Assembly: GCF_037577855.1 (NCBI RefSeq)
Contig: NZ_JBAKFX010000013.1
Span: 13,343 to 77,342, forward strand
Direction of reading: 5' to 3'
Source of the DNA: Dethiothermospora halolimnae
Lineage (GTDB): Bacteria; Bacillota; Clostridia; Tissierellales; VENL01
DNA length: 64,000 bases
In this document: positions 43,408-52,184 of the stretch, piece by piece
How the letters are laid out: the number at the start of each line of letters is the position of its first letter
Position numbering within the stretch: the first letter of the stretch is position 1
Position numbers and translations under genes: made by a program
Notes under the pieces: model-generated
Told to the model about the DNA's origin: nothing
Databases searched by the model: none
The model's input: the letters and a program-made list of their open reading frames with translations, nothing else

Positions 43408-45903
43408 TTATTTGTTTCTACCAAGTAGATTTGCTAAAAAAGATTTAGCTTTGTTTGTATTTAGAAAATTAAAATCTGGTAATTCTAGATCAAACCTAAC
43501 TTCTTCTAGTTTATGAGTATCATAATACTTATTAAATATTTTGTCTTCGATATTATTGTATCCTGTTGGTGTTAGTACCAGTATGTCAAATCCTATTAAG
43601 TTTAAAAATGCTAAAACTATTGAATCTTCATCACTAAACATACTTTCATTATTATCATAAATTATTATCTTAGGTACTTTAAATGGGTAATCAAAGCGTT
43701 GTATTAATTTTAGTATGCTCTTATCCAGAGATAGAAGTGTCATAATTACTTTAATTTTAAATTCTTTATTCATATTCACTTTTAACATATCAGAGGATAT
43801 TAATCTATTTATTTTATCTATAATAGTATCTTGTAAAGCCGTTTTTAAGTAAGAATATTTATAAGATTGATGTTCTAATAATCTCTTTTTATTTAGTCCA
43901 TTTTCATTTATTAGAGAACTAGACGTATACATATCTGATGTTTTAAATGAAGATTTTGTAAATGGAACTTTGTCAAGAAATAATACTTGTTCAACTGATT
44001 TAAATTGTTTTATTTCATCCCAATATAAATTTAAATCATTATAGGTTCCACTTATCTTTGCAAATAAATTAGGTATATAAACAGTATCGCCTTCTACTTT
44101 AAAGCCAGTTCTCATTCTGGATTCCTCATTCCAAAGCAACTTTAATTCATCATATGTGGATTTTAATGTAACATGTGAAGTTTTATAAGATTCAAATTGC
44201 CAGTGTTGATATAAACCATCTTGGTCATTATGAATTATTCTAGAAATTTCTTGTGATGCCCTAAAAGCATTTGTTTCTACCCTTATGGTGACGTCCTCTT
44301 TAGGAAATTCTTTTATATTTATTTTATTTTTAAAATGTAATGCCTTAGAATGGAGCTCTTCTTTGTCTATTTTATCAAAAGTTGTGTCTGAATAAGGGTT
44401 TAAATATAACACATCAGCTCCCAGTTTTGACAAAAGAATCAGAAAATAAACTTCGTGTTTTTTAATATCTCCATAGTAAAGTATTTTTGGATTTTTTATT
44501 GGAGTATTTGTATCTTCATAATTAATACCCAATAAAAGTTTTCTAGTATATACGTTGGACCATATAAGTAACTTAAGACAAAAATTTTTTAATTTGTTTA
44601 TATTTGTATTTTTTGATTTACTTAAGTATAAATCTAAAACTAATTTAAAATTTTTAATTAATGTATTATTCAATAATTCATTCTTTAAATCGGGAAATGA
44701 TTTAGTTTCTATAAATTTTTTTATAATCATATCTGGGGTTGAATTATTTATGCTTTTAAATTTATCCCAAATACCTTTCGTTCTTCTGACTAACTCGGGG
44801 TCATGATTTAATGGTATGCTATCTGTAAATTTTATATAAAGATTGTTTAAAGAAGAGAGTTTTTTATCTAAGTTAAATAACATATGCCTATACTCATCTT
44901 CCTTTTTATCAGTACCAATATATCTATAAAAATAAATAGGTACAAATGGAGTAGAACCACTTATATATCCAGCTCTATGATTTAATGGTGTAAAAATATC
45001 TTCAAAGGGATTATTTGATTTTTTAGGTGATGTAAAAATAGAGTCTTTATTATCAATATCTAAGTTGCTATTTTGTGATTTAAAAGTGTTTTCTTTAATG
45101 TCTGTATTGATAGATACAGAATTACTACTGTTTTTTTTGTAGGAAGGAAATTTTTTTAGTTGACCCTCTTTTTTTAATTTAAAGACATTAGGTATTTCAT
45201 ATAATTGACCTTTTTTTTCGAAACCATTATTAAAGCATGGATTTATGTATAAAACATCTACCCCTAGATAATATAAATAAGTTAAGAAATATATCTCGTG
45301 CTTCTTTATGTTCCCATAAAATACAACCTTTGGATTTATAGTACTTTCTACGGAACTTCCTTTTAAATTACCAAATATTTTAGGAATATATTCATTTATC
45401 CAAGAAAAAATTTTCAAACAAAAGTTTTTTACTTTAGATATATTGATACTATTTTCATTATTAAAATATAACATTAATAAGTCAATAAAACTTTCTCGCA
45501 CAGATGTAGCATATAAATTATTGTTTAACTTCGGATATACATTAATTTTTTTCAATTCCTTAAATAAATGATTTTTATTGCTGGGTAAAACAGGATTATA
45601 TCTTTTCCAAATAGCCTCTGTTTTTAAAGAAATATCTTTATAATCATTTAATGGAATACCGTCTACAAACTTTAAATATAAACTTTGTAAGTCCATAAGT
45701 TTTTTGTCTAATTCTTTAAGTTCATTATAATAGACAGTCTCATTTTCGTTAATTCCAATATATTTATAATAATAGGTAGGGATAACTGGAGATTGTGCAA
45801 CTTTATATCCAGCTCTTTTATTAATTGGTATAAATATATCATCTAATGGCTTGCTAGAATTTAACAAAGCTACTTTAATCATTTTTCTTATATCTAGCAC
45901 CAA
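43408..45903 (-). CDS. YceG-type protein of the Ter stress system with duplicated N-terminal domain
   Basis: An 831-residue protein of the family named putative component of biosynthetic module (Bacillus YceG, about 540 residues; unrelated to MltG). The N-terminal unit appears twice: D-D-I-F-I-P-I-N-K-R-A-G-Y near residue 21 and E-D-I-F-T-P-L-N-H-R-A-G-Y near residue 300. Each is followed by Y-Y-Y-K-Y-I-G or Y-F-Y-R-Y-I-G and later by F-Y-G-N-I-K-K-H-E or Y-Y-G-D-I-K-K-H-E. This explains the extra 290 residues. The C-terminal half (A-S-Q-E-I-S-R-I onwards) is single. GGAGGAGC precedes the start. Function unknown. Confidence 0.85.
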   Translation of the reverse strand: MVLDIRKMIKVALLNSSKPLDDIFIPINKRAGYKVAQSPVIPTYYYKYIGINENETVYYNELKELDKKLMDLQSLYLKFVDGIPLNDYKDISLKTEAIWKRYNPVLPSNKNHLFKELKKINVYPKLNNNLYATSVRESFIDLLMLYFNNENSINISKVKNFCLKIFSWINEYIPKIFGNLKGSSVESTINPKVVFYGNIKKHEIYFLTYLYYLGVDVLYINPCFNNGFEKKGQLYEIPNVFKLKKEGQLKKFPSYKKNSSNSVSINTDIKENTFKSQNSNLDIDNKDSIFTSPKKSNNPFEDIFTPLNHRAGYISGSTPFVPIYFYRYIGTDKKEDEYRHMLFNLDKKLSSLNNLYIKFTDSIPLNHDPELVRRTKGIWDKFKSINNSTPDMIIKKFIETKSFPDLKNELLNNTLIKNFKLVLDLYLSKSKNTNINKLKNFCLKLLIWSNVYTRKLLLGINYEDTNTPIKNPKILYYGDIKKHEVYFLILLSKLGADVLYLNPYSDTTFDKIDKEELHSKALHFKNKINIKEFPKEDVTIRVETNAFRASQEISRIIHNDQDGLYQHWQFESYKTSHVTLKSTYDELKLLWNEESRMRTGFKVEGDTVYIPNLFAKISGTYNDLNLYWDEIKQFKSVEQVLFLDKVPFTKSSFKTSDMYTSSSLINENGLNKKRLLEHQSYKYSYLKTALQDTIIDKINRLISSDMLKVNMNKEFKIKVIMTLLSLDKSILKLIQRFDYPFKVPKIIIYDNNESMFSDEDSIVLAFLNLIGFDILVLTPTGYNNIEDKIFNKYYDTHKLEEVRFDLELPDFNFLNTNKAKSFLANLLGRNK

Positions 45904-45973
45904 AGCTCCTCCTTTCTTCTATTTCTAAGATTAATATAAACTCTAAATATAATATCAAGGTTTAATATATTAC

Positions 45974-46144
45974 TTATTTTGAAGAGCCATACTTAATTAA
46001 TAAATCTTCAATAGCTTCGTCGTGAAGTTTAGATTTATTTATTTTAGTTAATTTTGCAAGTTCATTTAATTTATCTACTAAGTCCAATCTTAATGTTGTA
46101 GTTATCCTTTTTCTAGTTTTAAGATTTTGCTGAGATGTATTCAC
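45974..46144 (-). CDS. Ribbon-helix-helix (CopG/Arc-like) regulator
   Basis: A 56-residue protein. The ribbon is in R-K-R-I-T-T-T-L-R-L-D, followed by two helices (L-V-D-K-L-N-E-L-A-K-L-T and K-S-K-L-H-D-E-A-I-E-D-L-L). The start is GTG with GAAGGAGGC about seven bases upstream on the minus strand. It is first in the leftward arm and its promoter region holds two identical palindromes, so it likely represses the divergent Ter operons. The second helix and basic N-terminus fit DNA-binding dimers of this class. Confidence 0.8.
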   Translation of the reverse strand: MNTSQQNLKTRKRITTTLRLDLVDKLNELAKLTKINKSKLHDEAIEDLLIKYGSSK

Positions 46145-46196
46145 TATCTAGCCTCCTTCACAATCTATAAGCTCAAAATACCACTTAAACCACATT

Positions 46197-46296
46197 ATTG
46201 CAATTTGTATAGCACTGTGATAGAATTATATTGCAATGAGCAATTCTCTAAGATAGTATTCGCTATAATCATATCACTTGTTTCATGTTGTTGCAA
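46197..46296. promoter_or_regulatory. Divergent promoter region with repeated TTGCAA palindromes
   Basis: ATTGCAAT occurs at 46197-46204 and 46230-46237, spaced 33 bp, about three helical turns; TTGCAA recurs at 46291-46296. TATAAT at 46264-46269 is a candidate -10 for the rightward exchanger gene, and TGCTATACA on the minus strand near 46207-46215 for the leftward arm. The sites are likely operators, perhaps for the ribbon-helix-helix protein. Confidence 0.5.
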
Positions 46297-46426
46297 GTTA
46301 TTTAAGTTTATGCTAGCTTATCTATTTAGAAAGAGAGTGTTGCTAATAATATATATTAATTGCATTTGAAATTATTTCGATGAACAAAATCTATACAAAA
46401 AGAAATTATCACAAAATGGAGGGGTC

Positions 46427-47488
46427 ATGATGTTTGAGTGGATAAATAATATTTGGCTTGCAATTTTTATGATTATAGCTATGTCATGGATAGTAAGTAA
46501 GGCAGCAGACAAGTTAGGAGATGTACTACATGTATTAGGAATTAAACTAGAGATTCCAACATCAGTTAGAGGGGCTACATTTGATGCAGTTAGTTCATCT
46601 TTTCCAGAGTTTGCTACAGCTATGATAGCTGTATTACTTTACAAAAGATTTGCAGATGTAGGAGTACCTACCATAGCTGGTTCTGGAATTTTTAATGTTT
46701 TGTTAATCCCTATGCTTAGTATTATTGCCTTTAAAGGAAAAAATTTAATAGTAAAAGTAGATAAGAAGGTTGTATATAGAGACATGATTTTCTATATGCT
46801 AGCTATAGGTATATTAATTTTATTTACATACTTAGGTGAGTATACAGCATTTACAGGATTAATATTACTATTTGTGTATGTATGTTATACTGTGGTTTTA
46901 TATAGACAAACCAAAAAATATCGCAAAAGTATAACTGATATTGAAATAGCATCAGAATATAATGAAATGAAAGATGTTTTAGAAGAAGAAGAAGAGGAAG
47001 ATATAGATATAGATATGGGATATGGCTCAATAGTTTTATGGATTGCCATATGCATTGGATTTATTTGGGTTAGTATTGATGCTATAATTCAGTCTGCTAT
47101 AGTTGTTTCTGATACACTGAAGATTCCTCAGTATATAGTCTCTGTGATTATTATAGCCGCAGCAACTTCAATACCTGATACCCTTTTATCAGTAAAATCT
47201 TCAAGAATGGGAGATGCAGAAGGTGCTGTTTCAAATGCAGTGGGCTCAAATATTTTTGATATATGTATTTGTTTAGGATTACCTATGATTATTGCTGGGA
47301 GAGCTATTCCAGTTAGCTTTGGTGAAAATGTTGGAGTATTAGCTTTTCTTGTACTTTCCATGATAACAACAGCCTTTTTACTGTTAAAGAAAAATGGAGT
47401 GTCTAAAAGGGATTCATTAATTATGGGATTTGTGTATTTATTGTTCTTAGCATATGTAATTGCTACAGCTTTTAATATTATTGGTTAA
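46427..47488 (+). CDS. Na/Ca-exchanger (CaCA) family membrane protein
   Basis: A 353-residue protein with about ten transmembrane segments and two alpha-repeats. The first has G-A-T-F-D-A-V-S-S-S-F-P-E-F-A-T-A; the second A-A-T-S-I-P-D-T-L-L-S and N-A-V-G-S-N-I-F-D. An acidic cytoplasmic loop with seven glutamates and alternating aspartates (about residues 186-200) lies between them and may bind calcium. GGAGGGG precedes two adjacent ATGs. It leads the TerD genes, in the place where Ter operons usually have TerC, so it may supply or remove the calcium that TerD proteins bind. Confidence 0.88.
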   Translation: MMFEWINNIWLAIFMIIAMSWIVSKAADKLGDVLHVLGIKLEIPTSVRGATFDAVSSSFPEFATAMIAVLLYKRFADVGVPTIAGSGIFNVLLIPMLSIIAFKGKNLIVKVDKKVVYRDMIFYMLAIGILILFTYLGEYTAFTGLILLFVYVCYTVVLYRQTKKYRKSITDIEIASEYNEMKDVLEEEEEEDIDIDMGYGSIVLWIAICIGFIWVSIDAIIQSAIVVSDTLKIPQYIVSVIIIAAATSIPDTLLSVKSSRMGDAEGAVSNAVGSNIFDICICLGLPMIIAGRAIPVSFGENVGVLAFLVLSMITTAFLLLKKNGVSKRDSLIMGFVYLLFLAYVIATAFNIIG

Positions 47489-47537
47489 ATAATTAAGGGT
47501 TGTAGTAATAGATTAATAAAAGAGAGGAGAGATAAAT

Positions 47538-48119
47538 ATGACAGTAAGTTTAGCTAAGGGTCAGAAAGTAGACTTGACGAAAAGTAACCCTGGTCTTTCT
47601 AAAGTTATAGTGGGACTTGGATGGGACACTAATAAATATGATGGTGGGAATGATTTTGATTTAGATACGTCAGCATTTTTAATTGGAAGTAATGGTAAAA
47701 CTTTAAGTGATGGAGACTTTATTTTCTATGGAAATCTGAATCATACATCAGGCTCAGTGTCTCACCTAGGAGATAATAGAAGTGGAGAAGGTGAGGGGGA
47801 TGATGAACAAATACAAGTAGATTTAAGTAAGGTACCTTCTAATATAGAAAAAATAGCATTCACAGTAACAATTCATGAAGCTGTTGAAAGAGGACAAAAT
47901 TTCGGTCAAGTTTCCAATGCTTTCATTAGAGTATTTAACGAAGATACGAATGAAGAGCTAATAAGATATGATTTAAGCGAAGACTATAGTATAGAAACGG
48001 CTATAGTAGTTGGAGAGCTTTATAGGCATAATAATGAATGGAAGTTTGCTGCTATCGGAAGTGGATTCGAGGGAGGTCTTGGAGCACTTTGTGATAACTT
48101 TGGAATTAATGTTGGTTAA
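47538..48119 (+). CDS. terD: TerD-family protein, copy 1
   Basis: A 193-residue beta-sandwich TerD domain. Calcium-binding acidic motifs are D-F-D-L-D-T-S-A and G-D-N-R-S-G-E-G-E-G-D-D-E, followed by I-A-F-T-V-T-I-H-E-A. The C-terminus has W-K-F-A-A-I-G-S-G-F. AGAGGAGAG precedes the ATG. First of three TerD genes in a row; they confer tellurite and phage or colicin resistance phenotypes elsewhere by an unknown mechanism. Confidence 0.93.
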   Translation: MTVSLAKGQKVDLTKSNPGLSKVIVGLGWDTNKYDGGNDFDLDTSAFLIGSNGKTLSDGDFIFYGNLNHTSGSVSHLGDNRSGEGEGDDEQIQVDLSKVPSNIEKIAFTVTIHEAVERGQNFGQVSNAFIRVFNEDTNEELIRYDLSEDYSIETAIVVGELYRHNNEWKFAAIGSGFEGGLGALCDNFGINVG

Positions 48120-48148
48120 ATATTGATTATAGAAGGGAGAAGATTAAT

Positions 48149-48727
48149 ATGGCTATTAACTTAACTAAGGGTCAAAAAATTGATTTAACTAAGAGTAATC
48201 CGGGATTGAAAGAAGTTATAGTGGGACTTGGATGGGATACTAATAAGTATGATGGTGGAGCTGACTTTGATTTAGATGCTTCAGTTTTTATGGTAGGAGA
48301 TAATGGGAAAGTTAATAATGATTTAGATTTTATTTTTTATAATAATCTAGAACATCCTAGTAAATCGGTTGTACATACTGGAGATAATAGAACTGGAGAA
48401 GGAGATGGTGATGATGAAGCTATCATCATAGATTTCTCGAAAGTTCCTTCAAATATTGATAAAATAGCAATTACGGTAACTATCCATGATGCTATAGCTA
48501 GAGGTCAAAACTTTGGTCAAGTGACAAATGCATTTGTAAGGGTTGTAAATAAGGAAAATGACAATGAAATACTGCGTTATGATTTAACGGAAGACTTCTC
48601 AGTTGAGACAGCATTAATATTTTGTGAATTATATCGTCATAATAATGAATGGAAGTTTAGTGCAGTAGGAAGTGGATTTGAGGGTGGATTAGAAGCACTT
48701 TGTAAGAACTACGGATTACAGGTATAG
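48149..48727 (+). CDS. terD: TerD-family protein, copy 2
   Basis: 192 residues and very similar to copy 1, with D-F-D-L-D-A-S-V and G-D-N-R-T-G-E-G-D-G-D-D-E intact. AGAAGGGAGA precedes the ATG and it lies 29 bp after copy 1. The close similarity points to a recent tandem duplication. Confidence 0.93.
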   Translation: MAINLTKGQKIDLTKSNPGLKEVIVGLGWDTNKYDGGADFDLDASVFMVGDNGKVNNDLDFIFYNNLEHPSKSVVHTGDNRTGEGDGDDEAIIIDFSKVPSNIDKIAITVTIHDAIARGQNFGQVTNAFVRVVNKENDNEILRYDLTEDFSVETALIFCELYRHNNEWKFSAVGSGFEGGLEALCKNYGLQV

Positions 48728-48765
48728 ACTCCTGTTGACTAAATTATAATTGGGAGGTAATATTA

Positions 48766-49377
48766 ATGGCTATTAACTTGAAAAAGGGTCAAAGAATTAG
48801 TTTAACTAAGGATAATGAAGGATTGTCACAAATTCAAGTTGGACTTGGCTGGGATCCTATTAAGAAATCTAAGAAGAAAGGTTTTTTCGGAGCATTAAGA
48901 AGTGCTACTGCGCCTGATATGGATTGTGATGCATCAGTATTCATGTTAGAAGACAATGAAAAAATGACTTCAGGAAAAGATGGATTAATATATTATGGAC
49001 ATAAAACAAGTCGATGTGGAAGTGTTCATCATACAGGTGATAATTTAACAGGTGAGGGAGAAGGGGATGATGAGACAATCATCGTTGACTTAAATAAAGT
49101 CCCATCAAATATCAACAAATTAGTTTTTGTTGTTAACATTTATAACTGTGTAAGTAAAAAGCAACATTTCGGAATGGTGGAGAATGCTTATATAAGAATA
49201 ATAAATATGAGTAATAAACAAGAAATGGTAAGATTTAATTTAACAGAACAATATACTGATAAAACTGGATTAATAGTTGGAGAGATATATAGAAATGGTA
49301 GTGAATGGAAATTTGGAGCATTAGGAGAAGGGACTAGAGATACTTCATTAGATACTATGGCAACAAGATATAAATAG
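48766..49377 (+). CDS. terD: TerD-family protein, copy 3, with a basic insertion
   Basis: 203 residues. The core motif G-D-N-L-T-G-E-G-E-G-D-D-E is intact. Before the first acidic motif there is a lysine-rich insertion (K-K-S-K-K-K-G-F-F-G) and cysteine replaces one position (M-D-C-D-A-S). This copy is the most divergent and may bind a different partner. GGGAGG precedes the ATG. It ends the TerD block before a palindromic terminator. Confidence 0.92.
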   Translation: MAINLKKGQRISLTKDNEGLSQIQVGLGWDPIKKSKKKGFFGALRSATAPDMDCDASVFMLEDNEKMTSGKDGLIYYGHKTSRCGSVHHTGDNLTGEGEGDDETIIVDLNKVPSNINKLVFVVNIYNCVSKKQHFGMVENAYIRIINMSNKQEMVRFNLTEQYTDKTGLIVGEIYRNGSEWKFGALGEGTRDTSLDTMATRYK

Positions 49378-49422
49378 ATTTTATTATATGGAAAACGGCA
49401 ACTAATCTTTTATATTTGTTAC

Positions 49423-49458
49423 AAATAATAGTCGCTAAATTTAGCGACTATTATTTTA
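49423..49458. terminator. Perfect 17-bp palindrome terminating the TerD block
   Basis: Arms 49423-49439 and 49440-49456 are exact complements without a loop (core AGTCGCTAAA), with T-rich sequence after it. It divides the TerD genes from the biosynthetic-module genes, which therefore need their own promoter. Confidence 0.8.
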
Positions 49459-49546
49459 TTTAAAAATAATTAAAATATTATTATATCTATTTTTATCTGG
49501 GATTATAAAAATAGATATGACTTCATAATTTAGAGGGGGCTATAGT

Positions 49547-50734
49547 TTGAGGTACTTTGATTTTTTAAGCAATAAAGATATGGAAAAAATATTTAAATGT
49601 CAACCAGAACTATTTAGTAGAGACTCAGAAAAAGAGCTTTTACAATATTCACTAGGGGCAACTCTTTATATACCAGCAACTAGATCAAATATCGGGGAAT
49701 ATATTATTTCTGGTAAAATTAAAGCAAAATCAATAGTTATGTGTTTAGAAGATGCTATTGGAGATAAAGAGGTGGATGAGGCTGAAAAGAAATTGGCAGA
49801 ACATTTAAACAAAATAAATGTAGCTATTAAAGATAATATAATAAATTATGAAAATTTATCATTGATATTTATAAGGGTAAGAAACCCAGATCAGATACTT
49901 AATATGAGAAAAAATTGTGGTGATTCTCTAAGGTTAATAACAGGTTTTGTCTTTCCCAAATTCACATATTGTAATGGAATAGAGTATTTAAAAAAACTAA
50001 AAATTTTGAATAAAGAATTGAATAAAAAATTTTATGGGATGCCCATATTAGAGACGGAAGATATAATTAATAATGAAACTAGGAAAGAATCTATTGATAA
50101 AATAAGTGGAATTTTAAACGAATATAGGGATCTTATCTTAAATATTCGAGTAGGCGCTACTGATTTTTCGGGAATATTTGGAATTCGTAGGGGATATGAT
50201 TTAACAGTCTATGATATTCATGTGATTAGAGACTGCATAACAGATATCATTAATAGGTTTGGAAGGGGGAAAAATAATTATGTTATCTCTGGGCCAGTAT
50301 GGGAGTATTTTTCCAGTGGAGATAGAGTTCTAAAGCCCAAATTGAGATTAACTCCATTTAAAGAAACCTATGGAAAAAGTGGTATTAAGATTAGAGCTAA
50401 ACTAGTAGATAAATATATAGATGGGTTAATACAAGAAGTATTGTTAGATAGAGTAAATGGACTAATTGGAAAAACTATTATACATCCAAGTCATGTTATA
50501 CCAGTACAAGCCTTATATGCAGTAACCCATGAAGAATACATCGATGCTTTAAATATTTTACAAAATAACGATGGTGGTATCGGGGTATTTAAAAGTGTTT
50601 ATTCTAATAAAATGAATGAAGTAAAACCTCATACTAATTGGGCAAAAAAAATATTACAGCGAGCTAAGATATATGGTGTATATAATAATAATCAGGACTT
50701 TATAAGCTTAATGAAGTTAGCTGTGGAAAGTTAA
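49547..50734 (+). CDS. HpcH/CitE-like C-C bond lyase of the Ter biosynthetic module
   Basis: A 395-residue TIM-barrel protein related to citrate-lyase beta and HpcH aldolases. Motifs seen are P-A-T-R-S-N-I near residue 45, M-C-L-E-D-A-I-G-D with the metal-binding acidic pair, I-F-I-R-V-R-N-P-D and L-E-T-E-D. The start is TTG at 49547 with AGAGGGGG seven bases before. It is the first of four genes, with two phosphoribosyltransferase-like proteins and a HAD enzyme, predicted to make an unidentified nucleoside-like molecule with Ter proteins. No product is known. Confidence 0.85.
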   Translation: MRYFDFLSNKDMEKIFKCQPELFSRDSEKELLQYSLGATLYIPATRSNIGEYIISGKIKAKSIVMCLEDAIGDKEVDEAEKKLAEHLNKINVAIKDNIINYENLSLIFIRVRNPDQILNMRKNCGDSLRLITGFVFPKFTYCNGIEYLKKLKILNKELNKKFYGMPILETEDIINNETRKESIDKISGILNEYRDLILNIRVGATDFSGIFGIRRGYDLTVYDIHVIRDCITDIINRFGRGKNNYVISGPVWEYFSSGDRVLKPKLRLTPFKETYGKSGIKIRAKLVDKYIDGLIQEVLLDRVNGLIGKTIIHPSHVIPVQALYAVTHEEYIDALNILQNNDGGIGVFKSVYSNKMNEVKPHTNWAKKILQRAKIYGVYNNNQDFISLMKLAVES

Positions 50735-50758
50735 ATATAAAAGAAAGGAGTAATTTAA

Positions 50759-52099
50759 GTGAAAAATCAAATTAGGTATAATATATTAGATAATCTTAAG
50801 ATAGAATTAAATACTAGCAAAAACACATTTAATTTATTACCGGAAGAATTATTTTTAATGGCGGCTAGAAAAAATAAAAAGAGAAGTTTTCTTTTTGTTA
50901 GTAAGGTTTTAGGTAAGCATATACCAGTTGATCCTAAACTATCAATACTGGTAGGAAAACTTCTTGGAAATGAGTACATGAAAAAAGTATCGGGCATAAA
51001 AGTTCAATCAACTAATGATATTGTTAGAGTTATTAATAAAGAACAGGGGATAAATGAGATCTATCCATCGGTCTTAAATGATACGTTAGATCTTCCACAA
51101 AAAACTATTTTTATAGGGTTTGCAGAGACAGCGACTGCTTTAGGACACTTAGTATTTTCTTGTTTTAAAAGGAATGCATATTATATACATACTACTAGAG
51201 AAGAAATTATAGATTATAAACACCCAATTAAATTTGAAGAAGAACACTCCCATGCAACCGCACACTATTTATATCCAATGGATTTTGATATCATAGAGTC
51301 TGATTCTCCCATAGTCTTTATAGATGATGAAATAACAACTGGAAAAACAACATTAAATATAATAGAAGCTATACAAAAAAAATATCCCAGAAAAGAGTAT
51401 ACAATTATTTCCATATTAGATTGGAGAAAAGACACGGATAAATTGTTATTTAAAAAGGTAGAAGAAAAGCTTAACATCAGAATCAATGTTATATCTTTAT
51501 TGTCGGGAAATATTAAAATAGAACAAGATAGGGTAAGTAACTTAGAGATAAAGAGTAGTGCTAAAAAAAATAATACTAAAGACATAGATGTTAAGACTAT
51601 ATATTTAGATTTAAAATTCCAATCATCTGTAAAAAAAGTTGAAAGTTTCAAACCTTATCTTGAGCTCAGCGGTAGATTTGGAATAAATAGTAGTAGTAAT
51701 AGAATTTTGAATAAACAATTAAGAGAGAAAGGAGAGTTTTTAAAAAAGTATATAAGAAAAGGCAAAAATACATTATGCATGGGAACGGGAGAGTTTATGT
51801 ATATTCCCATGGTTTTATCTAGTTATTTAGGAGATGGAGTAAAGTATCAATCAACAACAAGGAGTCCTATATATCCATTTGATAAGATTGATTATGGAGT
51901 AAAAAATGTATTTAAGTTTGATAGTTTGGAAGATAAAGAGATTGAGAATTATTTTTATAATGTTCCTATAGGTTTTTATGATGAACTATTTTTATTTTTA
52001 GAAAGGAAATTTTCCCAACAAAAAATGAAATCATTATTAGATGCTATTAAAACTCTTGAAATAAAGAATATAAATATTGTTGTTCTTTCAGAGAAATAA
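50759..52099 (+). CDS. Phosphoribosyltransferase with C-terminal TRSP domain
   Basis: 446 residues. The PRPP-binding loop is V-F-I-D-D-E-I-T-T-G-K-T-T-L near residue 180, preceded by F-I-G-F-A-E-T-A-T-A-L-G-H. The C-terminal domain carries the name-giving T-R-S-P in S-T-T-R-S-P-I-Y-P and a G-E-F-M-Y-I-P segment. The start is GTG with AAAGGAG eight bases upstream, 24 bp after the lyase gene. It should transfer a ribose phosphate to an unknown base within the Ter module. Confidence 0.88.
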   Translation: MKNQIRYNILDNLKIELNTSKNTFNLLPEELFLMAARKNKKRSFLFVSKVLGKHIPVDPKLSILVGKLLGNEYMKKVSGIKVQSTNDIVRVINKEQGINEIYPSVLNDTLDLPQKTIFIGFAETATALGHLVFSCFKRNAYYIHTTREEIIDYKHPIKFEEEHSHATAHYLYPMDFDIIESDSPIVFIDDEITTGKTTLNIIEAIQKKYPRKEYTIISILDWRKDTDKLLFKKVEEKLNIRINVISLLSGNIKIEQDRVSNLEIKSSAKKNNTKDIDVKTIYLDLKFQSSVKKVESFKPYLELSGRFGINSSSNRILNKQLREKGEFLKKYIRKGKNTLCMGTGEFMYIPMVLSSYLGDGVKYQSTTRSPIYPFDKIDYGVKNVFKFDSLEDKEIENYFYNVPIGFYDELFLFLERKFSQQKMKSLLDAIKTLEIKNINIVVLSEK

Positions 52100-52184
52100 T
52101 CTAATAATATTTATATGACATAAAAACTACGGTTAAAAGACTTATAAAAATATCTTTAAAAATAACATACAAGGAGGAATATAT

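Noticed and set aside
46127..46369. An 80-codon plus-strand frame
   Set aside because: It covers the divergent promoter region and opposes the ribbon-helix-helix gene; no ribosome site and odd composition.
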